Counted from the first letter of the stretch, positions 34,520 to 49,652 are shown. The stretch: DNA of 64,000 bases from Polytrichum commune (GCA_950295325.1 OX485803.1:65053554-65117553), one strand, 5' to 3'. Notes: generated from the sequence alone by a model not told the origin. Numbers and translations are program-made.

Positions 34520-35009
34520 TCTCATGGTCACTTTTCAACTAGAGCTTGAGGGCCCTTGACATGTGATAAACAAATTATGTGATTGGCCAAGAAGCTAGAG
34601 ATGGTCCAAGTTTACTTTACATTGGACCTCGAAGGCTTGAGGAGCCAAGAATATTTGAATGGATAGAATACCTACATGACCTCCTACAACAAGTACATTA
34701 TGTTTTGTGGTTTATCGAATAATTTACATTAGACCCATCAAAAAGACGTGTGTTCATTACAAAGCTAGAGAACGTGATAATCAACTAAATTATCATTGAC
34801 TCCTAAAATATTATGATATCATCATAGGGTCCCAAACCCAAATATATGTTGCGGTCCCTCAACATGATCCACTTTCACTTTACACCAAGCTTGAGGGCCC
34901 ATCAATTGCAAAATTGGATTTCTAGTGCCCACGGTACGGCTTTGGATAGTTTTCAAGGGCCCTTAGATTTCCATGGAGGAGGCTCGTGGTTTGCGTGTAA
35001 AGCGGGTCC
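34520..35009. mobile_element. Diverged Harbinger-like element copy upstream of RPS27
   Basis: The order of blocks matches the right arm of 10,745-11,275: ATTGGCCAAG, GTCCAAGTTTACTTTAC, TTGCGGTCCCTCAACATG, CACTTTACACCAAGCTTGAG, CCCACGGTACGGCTTTGG. The right end reads GTGTAAAGCGGGTCC at 34,995-35,009, the complement of a GGACCCGCTTTACAC terminus. The left end is not defined. The element end lies about 230 bp upstream of the RPS27 start codon. Confidence 0.6.
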
Positions 35010-35105
35010 TCAGTGAAAGACGAGTGTGCGTTACGGGGACAGGGGGTCGGGAGGGGGACGGGTGACCCGGCCAAACGGCGGGTGAACCTTGCGGGGGAGA
35101 TTCAG

Positions 35106-35114
35106 AAACCCTAA
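35106..35114 (+). promoter_or_regulatory. Telo-box (AAACCCTAA) upstream of RPS27
   Basis: AAACCCTAA stands 128 bp before the RPS27 ATG, followed by a pyrimidine-rich leader (about 35,157-35,200). Telo-boxes near the transcription start are a known feature of plant ribosomal-protein and translation genes. The second half-copy CTAGGGT follows at 35,123. The transcription start itself cannot be read from sequence. Confidence 0.7.
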
Positions 35115-35241
35115 ATGCGGGGCTAGGGTAAAGCCCAAGAGAGCGTCGGCTGACATCCTCTTTCTCTTTGCGCTCGCGCTCTCGCTTGCCGCTCTGAGTG
35201 CCTCGCACCACTCCTTCTCGCGTTCCTGCCGCGCCAGCATC

Positions 35242-36593
<1,352 letters not shown>

Positions 36594-38930
36594 ATCGTAG
36601 TTGTGGACATAGGTCCTGCGAGGACTAATCCACACTCCAAATGAGTTCTAGGGCTGCAAGGTTTGTCGTCAGGATCAGTTACAGTGGCTGCAAGCATTGT
36701 ATGGATCAGTGATTGTCCACGTTTCTGGCTCTCACCCAAAGGTTTCAATTGATCAACGATACTTTTGGTTACTACCTTATTTTGTAGACCATATTAAAGT
36801 CTGGGTTTTGATTGTGCTATTCGATAAATTTAATTGTTGCAGCCTCTTGTGCTTTCCGATGGAAATATTAATAGTGGCCCCGATGAACGTATTAGTAGTC
36901 TGCATTAAAAAAATTGTATTCCCTGAATTATTTGAATTCGTGATGAGGTCTTATGTAGACGATATATTGGGCTGATGCCTGCGGTATTGTAGTAAAAACT
37001 TCATTTGTAGGATCAAAGATTGCAAGGAGATGTTGGAAAGCGTATAAGGTTATTCATCTGGCTTTTACGCATGCTCAAATTAAAGTTTACATAGAAAATG
37101 TCATAACAAGATAATACTTGTCGCTTTGAGTTCTTTCCATAGTATGCGTGGAGTTCTTTCCATGTCTGAACCTCATGAATATGGGTTGGTTTGCACAGGC
37201 TTTTGTGGCCTTGCAACGACGACTTTTATTTCATAAGATCTGGAGCTGCATTATTGCTAAGCCTCTTAGTTTGACAGCTGTAAACCTGATCCAGAATCAA
37301 GTTTGTTTGTGCGAACTGTTAGTCATCTAGTATCCGTAGTAGCCGTGTCGCATTATTACCCAGTGTGCTTCTGCGGAATTCGGATCAATGCGCTAGTACT
37401 GTTAAGTACATTTGTGTCCCATGAAGTTAATTCGTGTGTCCCAAGAAACTCCGGAATATTTTGACTTAATTGATAAATTCGTGACTGAAACGCCAATCAA
37501 TTCCTAGATTATAGATTTTTAGTTATATGTATAATGTCATCCCCTCTTAGTATTGCTTCGTACTAATTGAGTGATGAAGTGGTAATTTAGGGGCATTGAA
37601 GTCAGACCTACCGTGAACTATTTTAAAGAACATTGCATCTCGGACAACTTGTTGGAATATTGCGACCCTTTTTCTATGCCGAATGTACTGGGGATGTTTT
37701 GCTGTCTAATCCTCGTTTACTTATATCTCAGAAGGGCGCATGTGCCTAATCAAAGGGAAGGACACTTGTTTAAGCTCCAGCTCGACAATGTGAAGGACTT
37801 GCTTTTGAAATAGAGTGAGTTTTGAGTAATTATATCTTATAGAAGTTTCTGGAGGGCTTTCTGTGGAAGTTAGTTTTTTGAGTGGAATTGCACATCTATT
37901 TTGAAGGTCGTCAGACTCTTGTCAATATATTTACCTGCTGTTTTCCGTAGGAAATGGATTCCTCAATATTGCATACTGGGTAATACAGTAATGTGCTTAA
38001 TTACATTTAATCATACTTAATTAGTTCGAATGTGTAAGAATACTTGTGAAAGTAGAACTTGGACTAATATATCATAAAATGAACAAACTCAAAACTAAAT
38101 ACTAATTCTAGTTTCATTTTAGAATGACAAAGACCCTTCCAAGTGGAAAGTTGCAACTTCATAACTGCAATGCTAATGAGGATTTTGTAATGTTCATTAC
38201 TTCCAAATTGTTTACATACTTTATTTTGACTTTTTTAAGAATTAAATCTCAATCAATTGCTTATTTACTAAGTGAAATGAACATACTATATATATTGGAT
38301 TTTGAGCCTTGAAGATGAAGTCCACTCAATATGGATTATATGGACAAGCGACCTTCAAAATTGCATGGGCAATATTTTTTCTTCTGAAGGTAGGCTGAGT
38401 GGACAATAGTTTTTTGTATGGATCTGGAATTTTCATATTTATTTTTGAGGTTGTCCGGTGTGCCAGAGCACAGGCCCCAGCCCCTGTCCACCTCCACATG
38501 AAAGGTCGTAGCATATATCCACTTCTATTTTTTTTTTTCAACTATTGTCAAATTGTACAAGTTCATGTCAGTTTCCTACAAAATTGCATGGAGGATCATG
38601 TTCTTGTTTGTAACATCTATCATTCAACACTATGTTAACAATACTGAACGCCATGATAAGTGGACAAATTACAGAAACCATGATGCATGTTTTAGAGCAC
38701 ACCTGGTTACATAACAATCCAATGCTTGTCACAATCTCTTCCAAAGTCATCTCTTTCAACTAACCAGCAACATAACCTTTCAAATGCAAGACTTGTTTGT
38801 GAAGATGAACTTTGTAACATCAACCCATTGATAGGTGGGTGTAATTATGTTTACATATCAGGCACCTTCATTTGAGTGCTACGATGTGGCCAGACTTCAA
38901 AAGTGAGCGAACACAACAAAAATGTGCCTG
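36594..38930. other. 3' flank of RPS27, no further gene seen
   Basis: The first 200-300 bases are presumably the 3' UTR. The remaining AT-rich sequence contains only short frames without family features. A fragment resembling repeat B (GGCACCTTCATTTGAGTGCTA) lies near 38,860. Confidence 0.5.
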
Positions 38931-38943
38931 ACCTGAACAGAAC

Positions 38944-38962
38944 AAAACAAAACAAAACAAAA
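38944..38962 (-). terminator. RNA polymerase III terminator tract for tRNA-Ala
   Basis: On the minus strand four successive TTTT runs (TTTTGTTTTG pattern) begin about 18 nt after the tRNA 3' end. T4 runs are the normal Pol III stop signal. Confidence 0.75.
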
Positions 38963-38979
38963 CAGGCAAAGTGTCCTGA

Positions 38980-39052
38980 TGGAGACGCCGGGTATCGATC
39001 CCGGTACCTCTCGCATGCAAAGCGAGCGCTCTTCCATTTGAGCTACACCCCC
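38980..39052 (-). tRNA. tRNA-Ala (anticodon UGC)
   Basis: The 73-nt gene folds as a full cloverleaf: acceptor GGGGGTG/CGTCTCC, D stem GCTC/GAGC, anticodon stem CTCGC/GCGAG with loop TTTGCAT (anticodon TGC), T stem CCGGG/CCCGG, discriminator A73. The G3-U70 wobble pair, the identity element for alanyl-tRNA synthetase, is present. Box A is TAGCTCAAATGG and box B GGGATCGATACCC. There is no intron and no encoded CCA. An open frame on the same strand is incidental. Confidence 0.97.
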
Positions 39053-40319
39053 AGATTCATGATGAAAACAGTATTTAGTGTTTATTATCACATAAGACGT
39101 TCGGACATAAGAAACACTCTTATTTGGGATGCAAACAAAAGGAATTACGTCTTTTGCTAAAAAGTGATCCAAAATTGTTTTGGAAGAGCTTTGAAGAAAT
39201 AAAAAATTCTTCCTTCTGATTTACGCCACAAGAAGCAATGGATTGTAGCACAAAATTATACACCTCATGCCAAAGTATCAATGATCATTTTGTCCCAAAC
39301 ATTTGATTTGTAGATGCTTTAACATAAAGGAAAGATGGGTCAATATGAATGATCTAGAAAATTACAAGGCATGAGATATTCATGGGTTTAAACTTGAGTT
39401 TTTGAAATGGGTGCAACTGATCTATGTGAGCCACTCACAAAGCTGTTTAATTTAGTGGCTAGAGAAGGTTTTCCCGGCTTTATGGATACCAACATTATTC
39501 AAATGGTTGTCAAATTTGATGAAAGAAGCTCCTTGGGGAACTATAGGACCATAATGCTTGGCACAATCTTTAGCAAGCTCTACGGCTCTGCTTTGGAGAA
39601 AATAATTATTCCATAAGCATAATTGAAAGGGGTTAGAGTGAGAGGCCAAGCATGTTTTAGGGAAGGCAAATCTATTGTGGACCACATCCTTACATTATGT
39701 AATTTAATTGAACAAGAAATATATGTAGGTCGATGTCTCTATTCCTATTTTGTTGGCTTCAAAAAAAATTTCAACATAGTTCCATGTGACAAGCTTTGGG
39801 AACGCCTTTGATAATTAAGCATACCACTTCATTTGCAACAAGTTGTAAAAGCTATGCATACTGTAGTTTACGCAAAAGTATGAATCAATGGTGATACACA
39901 TTGCAAAGTAATGTATGACATCATAGTTATACAAAGATGCCCCCTTTCCCACACCCTATTCAACTTGTACATTGATGGACTTGAAAATATTTAGACGAAA
40001 TTCATGAGGATTTTGCATGTTTATTTGATAGAATGGTTTCCATTCTTCTTTATGTTGATGATGTTGTTCTGCTCTTCAAATTAGGAGCATGCCTACAAAG
40101 ATTTTTGAACAATCTACATGAGTTTTGCACTTCATCTAGCCTTCAAGTTAATTTATCTAAAACTAAAAATCGTGATCTTTGGCCGTAACAAAAGGAAATT
40201 AAACCAAGAGGCATTTGACCTATACAAGCACCAAATTGAGATGACCCAAGAATATAAATACCTTGGGATTGATTTCTATTCACATGATTACTTTGAGCCA
40301 TGGAGTAAAAGGTGAAGAA

Positions 40320-40437
40320 TCATAGGCATGACATTATTCAGATCCATAACAATGTAATGTGGGATTGACAATATTCTACGAAATATTGTCAATCCCACAT
40401 TACATTGTTATGGATCTGAATAATGTCATGCCTATGA
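40320..40437. repeat. Perfect palindrome, 56-bp arms, 6-base loop
   Basis: Left arm 40,320-40,375 and right arm 40,382-40,437 are exact inverted copies (starting TCATAGGCATGACATTATTC), with loop CTACGA. It sits inside the decayed LINE between the codons for RRI-IGM and KALMDTL, so it arose after the LINE inserted. No mismatch in 56 bp while the host LINE is riddled with mutations means the palindrome is young. Confidence 0.92.
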
Positions 40438-41100
40438 AAGCCTTGATGGACACTTTAAGGAAAGAAATAGTGGTCGGTATCACATGTTGGGAACCCTAAT
40501 CCCATCTACTCAAGACTTTGATGCTTTTAACTTTCACATGTGGTATTGAAATTTAGAGAGGAGACTTGAAAACTCTCATGGGAAAGTTTTGAGAAGGGCA
40601 TGAAGATACATATGATGTCTCATGTCAAAGTATGTTCTTTGACAACCTATCATGTTTTGTTGACAAATTTGGAGAACTCCTCATAGAATTATACGCTCTT
40701 AAGCACACCATGGGTTTTCAACAATGCCTTGCTCACTTACCCTCCTCTTGGTTAGTTAGTCAAGCAACCTCACTTTCCTGACACATGGCCAAACAAGGAT
40801 TTAGCACTTGGCACAAATCGACAATCATGTGGAAGACATCATGAGGTCTACCTCATTGGGAAACCCACAACAACCCAACAACATCAAAAAATCACATTAG
40901 ATGATATCATGGAGGCTTTTCTTGCTAAAGTGTGGAATCCTTTCCATCTCTTAGGGCGAAACTGGATTATCTCAACCTCAAGGATTCCCTCAAATATAAA
41001 TGTGATTTGTACTTGAAGCAACCATTGACACCACCACAATGCAAGATCATCGAAGCATAGACTTGGAATTGAAAATGGATGGTTGTCCAGGGAGTGCACT

Positions 41101-41586
41101 GTTCAAGTACTGTAAATATACACGTGCGTGCACAAAAGGGGTATTATTTAGAACAAGCATGTACAAAATGTACGTACAAGAGACATATTGCTATTAAGCA
41201 GGAAGTAGATATACATTAGGCTGGAGATAAGGCTATAGAAAAATATATGTAAAGTACGCGTTTACGCGTTTACACGTTTACGCGTTCAAGTCAGACCTGG
41301 ACCAAGAATCATGCGTTTTTTCATCCACTAAGTAACGACTTTATAACTAAAAATCCATAATTTGATATTATACATATAATAGGGCCATATTTTTGCATTT
41401 CCAAACATTTGTACACATGTTATATACAATTTATGTATATGTTTTTGGACCCTTGTGTACGTATGGAAATGTATTTTGAAGCAATGAGATTTGTAAGTAT
41501 ATTTCTTGATTTTAGCAAAAATAAAATGTATACATGGGTATTTTAATAAGGGGCATGCACGCACGTGATGCTTGGTTTTAATGAAT
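41101..41586. mobile_element. Insertion in LINE with 8-bp direct flanks
   Basis: AGTGCACT occurs at 41,093-41,100 and again at 41,587-41,594, and LINE coding resumes beyond it. Inside, CACGTGCGTGCA near the left and its complement near the right (about 41,122 and 41,562) suggest subterminal inverted repeats. AGTGCACT is itself a palindrome, so the duplication is slightly weaker evidence. No coding. Confidence 0.5.
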
Positions 41587-42204
41587 AGTGCACTCCTTGA
41601 GGATGGTTGTCGACTAATTCTATCTCTAGAGATAATCAAATATGCCACTTTTGCTCTTACAATGTAGTTGAAAACGAGACATACTTTATGTTGGAGTGTC
41701 CCTTATATATCCCCATTAGAGATAAATTTTCATCAATATTTAAGAATGTAGTACTGGAGAGGCTCAAGTCTTTCTTCAACGAGATCATGAAATTGACATT
41801 AGTCTCTATCTCACGGAGGCTACTGCACTCCGCCACTCTCAAGAATTAATTGGTTTGAAACCATCATGATGTACTTTTAGTCCCATTAACCTTTTGAGTT
41901 CCCGGACTCTCAAATCGATTTCATTTCAATTCAATTCTTTATGGAGATTGAGTTTCATGATTGAATACAAAAGTCTCCAAAACATTTTACTTAGGTCAAC
42001 AATGTGAAGAGCCTCAAAGGCCACTTGAAAGGGAGCATTTTGAACTATTCCCCAACGTGAGTCCAAGAAGTTTTTGAACAAAATTGGTGGAGATCCAAGT
42101 GGTTTCCAAGTCCCAACAGTTACATGTTGATTATCTTTCGGTTTTTCTTTACCAATTAAAGATAGATTCTATAGATACCCATAAAATGATCGACAATTTG
42201 CGTA

Positions 42205-42262
42205 AAGTCTTTGAACTTGAACTGGTTATTTCTCAAATTCAACCGACTCATCTATAACTATA
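42205..42262 (-). repeat. Dispersed LTR-like repeat A, small fragment
   Basis: On the minus strand it reads GAATTTGAGAAATAACCAGT, matching 11,335-11,355 and 50,550-50,570. Confidence 0.55.
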
Positions 42263-42569
42263 GTAGCAGTTGGATCTCCCTTTTCATAGACCCTAACAAC
42301 ATCTCGGAAAAAAATGTTCCACCAAAATACACACCAAACATTGGTCACAAACAATGAAGGCTTTCATATCCCATCCAAAAAGCAATGACTTCTACCACAT
42401 TCATCATTCAGATGACATTCATCCAGAAAGTGTAAGCATGGCACAATGTATATAAATTTGGTTGTCAGCTGCAAAGTTTGAGTTATATTTTTTGGAGTTC
42501 ATGCGACAAATTGATTGATTTATAACTAGTTGTACTGAACATGTCGCAACATTGGATGCAATATACAAG

Positions 42570-42800
42570 ACTTCTTATAGTGATACTACACCATTTTGGG
42601 TATTTGGTGTCACATGTGTAATAGTGTCACTTACCCTATTTTGAGGTGTATGTTTGGTTACATTACTGATCAACAAGTTCACTATTAGTGTCACCTCGTG
42701 ATATTTGGCGTTCAATTGTGCTTACTTGTTTGTTGGCATTAGTATGTTTAATAATGTTAGGAGATCTATGCCTATATTACACAATGCTTTACAAGTTGAC
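42570..42800 (+). repeat. Repeat C copy, possible CACTA-type end
   Basis: CTACACCATTTTGGGTATTT is followed by GGTGTCACATGTGTAATAGT, CTTACCCTATTTTGA and TGTTTAATAATGTTA. The same series recurs at 53,285-53,500. A terminal ACTACACC plus internal TTTAGTGTC-like words resemble CACTA elements, but no complete element is seen. Confidence 0.5.
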
Positions 42801-42968
42801 TAAACTGTACACAAATGACATTTGATATCATACGCTCAAGAATATCTTCCTCTTGCATAAACACTATATTCGGTAATTGGAAACTTTTTGTTGATTATGA
42901 GACTATTTAAGGACGCACTTTTCAAATTTGGACTAGTAATAACAACCTAAAAATCCCATATGTATAAT

Positions 42969-44001
42969 CAGGGTTGTCTATTGTGTCGTGACGGAGGGTA
43001 ATCCCGACATAATGTCGTGCCGTCACGACACGTATCCGTCACGACACGTATCCGTCACGACATTATGCCGGATGATGTCTTTATCCTGCCGGACTTGAAT
43101 TTTACCGATTTTTTTGTGTATTTACATTACCCCATTGCGGACACGTAGGAGTTACGATGTCCACGTGTGATGACATGTCAGCAAAGTTAAGGTAAAGTGG
43201 GGAATAAAATTACTAGCGCCCGTCCGCCCTCCCGTCCGCCCCCGTTCCCCGTACCCTAACTCCGCTCCCTTAGCCCATTAACATGTTCCCTAACCCGTTC
43301 CCTACGTTCCCTCCCGTCCGACCCCCCCGTCCGACCCCCCGTTCCCCTCCCCCCTCCCCCGTTCCCCTAATCCCGTTCCCATCCATCCCGTCCTATCCAA
43401 ACCTCCTAAACCCGCTCCCACCCCCCGCTCCCCACGTTCCCACACGCTCCCCGCGTTCCCCCCCGTCCGCCCCCCCCCCCCCCCCGTTCCCACTTACCTT
43501 CCCCCCGTTCCCCGTCCTCCCTCCCCCGTCCTCCCCGTCCTCCCTCCCCGTCCTCCCCGTCCGACCCCTCCCCCCGCCCGACCCTCCCCCCGTCCGCCCC
43601 CCCCGCCCGACCCTCACCCCCGTCCGACCCCACGTTCCCCCGCGTTCCCACACGTCCGCCCGCGCTCCCCACCCGTTCCCCCCGTCCGACCCTCCCGTCC
43701 GACCCTCTCCCCCGTCCAACCTACACCCTCCTTAGTAATATTTTATTACTTTGATTTTAACAAAATGGTAAACACAATGGCAAAATGGTTTACATGCCAA
43801 GGGAAATATGCACATCCACGTCGGCATTTTTTGCCACATAGGACGCCACCTTGGCAAGAAGGTAAGTATTTTACCCACCCTACTAGGTTGACCCTAGTTT
43901 GACCCTACGAGGAGCCTATTGTGTCGTGACGGAGGGGTCCGACCCAACACGACGCGTCATGACGGCACGACCCCGTCATGACGTCGCGATAGACAACCCT
44001 G
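42969..44001. mobile_element. Non-autonomous hAT-like element, 1.03 kb, 8-bp target duplication
   Basis: TGTATAAT flanks both ends exactly (42,961-42,968 and 44,002-44,009). The termini are CAGGGTTGTCTATTG and, on the complement, CAGGGTTGTCTATCG. Many subterminal copies of GTCGTGACGG or its complement CCGTCACGAC lie within about 120 bp of both ends, as expected for transposase-binding arrays. The core is a C-rich low-complexity tract. No transposase. CAGGG ends plus 8-bp duplication place it in hAT. Confidence 0.88.
43215..43735 (+). repeat. C-rich low-complexity core of the hAT-like element
   Basis: About 500 bases built from CCCGTCCGACCCC, CCCGTTCCC and CCGTCCTCC-type words, almost free of A and strongly strand-asymmetric. 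The long proline-rich and glycine-rich open frames on its two strands are composition artefacts. Confidence 0.9.
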
Positions 44002-44254
44002 TGTATAATTTTGGATACAATTATCAGACAGAAAGGCATCAAAGTGAACAAAAATGTGAAGCATACATGAAAATATTTGCGTATGAAATGAGAAATCGTT
44101 ATGAATGGAAGGGAAGATGCGGAGAATGATTGGAAATTGAATGAATTCAATTTGATTGAAATACAAATATAATGGAAATACCATCAATGTCTTGAATAAC
44201 TTGAAATAGAATAGAAATTAAGCACTAATATGTTCTACACCTAATCGCATTTAG

Positions 44255-44320
44255 GGAGTCCGTCCCACTAGTACGTTTCTAGTCCCACTAGTCTGTCCCA
44301 CTAGTCCGTCCCACTATTTT
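44255..44320. repeat. Short tandem repeat GTCCCACTAGTCC
   Basis: Four to five imperfect 13-14-bp units (GTCCCACTAGT plus CC/CTG/ACG). It marks the start of a GC-richer block holding the next two entries. Confidence 0.75.
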
Positions 44321-44550
44321 TTTTTCGCGGCCTTGTCCTTGCTTTTGGCAGCCTCCATGGCTCTGAAAGTTTCCGGACCGCGACTGTAACCATCTTTGTT
44401 GACGGGCCCGGAATATGTGTCGTTCTTCCATATATCCGGACGCACTCCCGAATTGTACGAAGTGGTATTATGAGTGGAATACAAGTGTGTTTGCGAGAGG
44501 GAATGTCTTGCGCTTCGCCAGAGGCCAAACAATGATCGGACTCGGATGAT
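44316..44550 (-). other. Possible C-terminal exon or pseudogene piece, unrecognised
   Basis: A minus-strand frame ending at a TAG reads THNTTSYNSGVRPDIWKNDT, then YSGPVNKDGYSRGPETF and a Lys/Ala-rich tail. Composition and codon use look more like protein than the other two frames. I do not recognise it, and no upstream exon could be joined with confidence. Confidence 0.3.
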
Positions 44551-44739
44551 GCGGTCTTAAGGGCGTGCCTATCCAATGAAGATGTCGAGGAGGGCCGGCC
44601 ACCAATCGAGCAAATATGTGTCGAAAGGCTCTCCAATTTTGTTAGGTGTGTTTGCCAAATGTCCAACTTCATCCATCCGTTTAGTGGTTATTTCATATAT
44701 TTGTTGTTCACGCATCATTTATTTTTTCCAGGTATGATG

Positions 44740-46248
44740 GCCATGGAGATGGTAAGTATGCCCATTATGGTTTGGATTTTTACCTTGGTGATGCTAATCA
44801 CACAGTCGGTTCATTTGCAAAACTATTGCGCGATTTTGAGAAGCCGCAAGTACATTCTTTCCGTGCACTTTTTGATGGTTGTGGAACGACACCGCGTTAT
44901 GAGACAATACTTCAAAGGAAGGAAGTTTGTATGTCGTTATTGTCGGAACCACCTGGAGAACCCATTTTCGTAAAACCATTGCCTCCAACTCTTCACGTCC
45001 AATTTGATAATTGTGCCAAGGACAACAAATGTCGATACGTATTTTGTTTTTGGTCATTGCTCGTGGCAAAAGGAATCTTCAAAGAGGTGTTTATGTCTTT
45101 CTTGATGGTGGGACACACACATGACGACATTGATGCTTCATTCGGCCGTTGGAGCATGAAGTTGCATGAAGAGGATTTTCCAACGATACCACTTCTTATG
45201 AAATTGTATATGAATTTGGACAATGTGCCGGTGATCCCGCACATGATTGAGGAAGTACCAAATTTCAAGGCCTTCATCAAGCCATACATGTTGAAAGGAG
45301 TGGACTGTTTGGTGGAACATACCAAAACACAACAATTCTGATTCTATATGAGGGATGATGGTGTCCCGGCCATGCAATTCAAGCTTTTGTGCATATCTCT
45401 TAATTGGGGCTCAGATGATGGTATACTCGTATGGCGTCAAGACAAGGATGAGAAATGTTTGCTCCCAGATGGGGATCCAAAGCCTTGCAAACCCGACTCC
45501 ATGAGGAATGGACCAAAAATCATCAAATGCATATCCGGATTCATTGAGTATTAGAAAGAGTTGTGAGAGGAAGACATCACCAGACGTATTAGAGATACTC
45601 ATGAACCGTTGATCACGTATTGGGATCACATTCGCTTGGCCCTAATGGCACTTGGTGGCGACACCCGTACGACTTTGACATAAGGATTTTGGCCACAAAG
45701 TTGTTTGACGGTTGTCGAGTCCGACACTATGTTCTTTGATAATGGCGAGGTTCGTAAAGAGTTCGTAATAGACGAGCATTACGTTGGTCCTGCGTGCAAT
45801 CAGCCCGCACTGTTGTTTCGTGTAGGTGTTGATTGCCACGAAGGTTATATGATCCTCGTACGAGCAAGAGATGAGGAGCACCCAAACCAGTTTGGTTGGT
45901 AAAAACATTATCTTCATCTAATTTTGTTCGAACTAGCCCAACTTTCGTCAAATTGAGGTGAAATATTGCTGTCTAAACACCAAAGACCAGAACGTGTTTC
46001 GCACATATTTAGATTGGGACACCAAAAAGAATTTCAAGTGGACAGTGGATTCAGCTTACGGACCAGTTTGGATAAACATGGATACCATACTTTGTGCTTG
46101 GAAGCTGCGCAAGGGTTCCAAATAAAAAACAATGACCATCTCCCAAAAACATATAGATTTTGCTAAAGACAACTTGGCACGTATTGCAGTTGCGGAAAAT
46201 GACGCCGATAATGGATATGAAGTGGAAGATGGAGATGGAGAAACATAG
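44740..46248 (+). pseudogene. Transposon-type DUF7869-like protein, decayed
   Basis: From 44,745 the frame reads YGLDFYLGDANHTVGSFAKL, then LHVQFDNCAKDNKCRYVFCF, the acidic MVGHTHDDIDASFGRW block, and a long C-terminal part to a TAG at 46,246-46,248. DNxxxxNK and GHTxxxxD blocks are typical of the DUF7869 domain found in multi-copy, transposon-like plant and algal proteins. The family name is from memory. In-frame stops near 45,339, 45,552, 45,682 and 46,123 plus frame changes make it dead. The 5' part is missing. Confidence 0.7.
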
Positions 46249-46860
46249 TATAAGTGAGAATTAATGGTGAAAAACATGGATACTTAGTAGACTTGGTTTT
46301 TAATAGACTTAGTAGAGTAGTTGCATTCAATTGTGACATACGTTTGGGATGTGCCATCCAATTCCATAAGACCTTATATATGGGATGCGCACCCTAAACT
46401 TTATAATGACATTTGTTTTTTAGATTCAATTGTTATTTTCCACATGTAATTCATGTTTTCATTATAATTCAAGGTCTTTCTATTATTAGCAATAGGAATA
46501 TTCTTCACGTGCGAATTTGTAAACCATCATGTTCCTTATGTTCCCAATGTTCCGTATGCTCACAATATTGGCATCCCAAATTATGGCCATATTTTATTTT
46601 GAGACTTTCCAAAGTGCCCGATTAACGAATATAATGTTATAATAAAATATAAATGCATGGCACTTGCCATTAGTATGCTCAATAATATATTCCCCTTGTA
46701 TGCTAAGATGAGAAATTGTCATCTCAAGTACCCAACGTGCTATGCTAAATGTCATAATGTAGATAACATTTCATTCAAAAACATTACTTTTGATGGCAAA
46801 TAACATCACATTGGCATTAGTGGTCGTGACACTTTGAGACCTCTAGGCATCTAGTTTAGG
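46249..46860. other. No gene seen
   Basis: AT-rich spacer between the two transposon remnants. Confidence 0.5.
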
Positions 46861-46865
46861 CCCTT

Positions 46866-46955
46866 CACAAATAGATACCATAAACGTTGTAGCATAAAGA
46901 TACCATAAATGTTGGCATAAAGATACCATAAATGTTGGCATGAAGATACCATAAG
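46866..46955. repeat. 23-bp tandem repeat at Gypsy 5' break
   Basis: AGATACCATAAATGTTGGCAT-type units recur three to four times immediately before the point where the Gypsy reverse transcriptase frame begins, marking the truncation junction. Confidence 0.75.
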
Positions 46956-46974
46956 TGGGGCTTACGTTTACACC

Positions 46975-49290
<2,316 letters not shown>

Positions 49291-49652
49291 ATTATTTGTA
49301 AGAGGGATAATCACTACTGTCATGACGACAACATTGTCATTTTGGTGACTAGGTGCCAAATACACGGCAAAGCACAATTTGATGGGTGGATCACTAGAAG
49401 ATTCGACAACAAAAACCGTTGAAGGTGACTAAGGATGGGGCACCACGTTTGTACCCGGCCTACAAATCTTGTTGCGATGTTTTATCAAAATTATTCCTAT
49501 GCTAATTGGCCGACCCTTGACGTCAACCAAAGATGTGGAGAAATGTAGAGCTTCATCTTCGTCGTGGCAATTGAACCAACTACATTAATTTGTGTAGGCT
49601 TAGCTGATAGACATGGGTGTCTTTCTCAGGTAGGGGGGCAATTGAGAGTGTG

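Larger units (their letters stand above)
39380..41850 (+). pseudogene. LINE reverse transcriptase remnant, same family as 8,940-9,840
   Basis: Plus-strand frames give, in order: LTKLFNLVAREGFP, GNYRTIMLGTIFSKLYG (RT fingers), ACFREGKSIVDHILTL, a degenerate RCPLSHTLFNLYIDGLE block, a VDDVVLLF catalytic motif (near 40,053-40,080), KTKIVIFGRNKRKLNQEAF, EYKYLGIDFYSH, LMDTLRKEI, and after 41,600 the C-terminal zinc-binding region ICHFCSYNVVENETYFMLEC. Many stops and frameshifts make it non-functional. It is interrupted twice: by a 118-bp palindrome (40,320-40,437) and by a 486-bp insertion (41,101-41,586). Confidence 0.88.

Noticed and set aside
38897-39172. 91-codon minus-strand frame over the tRNA
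   Set aside because: Overlaps the complete tRNA-Ala gene; known type of spurious frame over tRNAs.
43283-43735. 150-codon proline-rich frame and glycine-rich frames opposite
   Set aside because: They result from the C-rich repeat inside the hAT-like element. All frames are open because the tract lacks A and T.
46866-46955. Short direct repeats considered as a CRISPR-like array
   Set aside because: Contiguous 23-bp tandem units without spacers in a plant-type genome; no cas genes anywhere.
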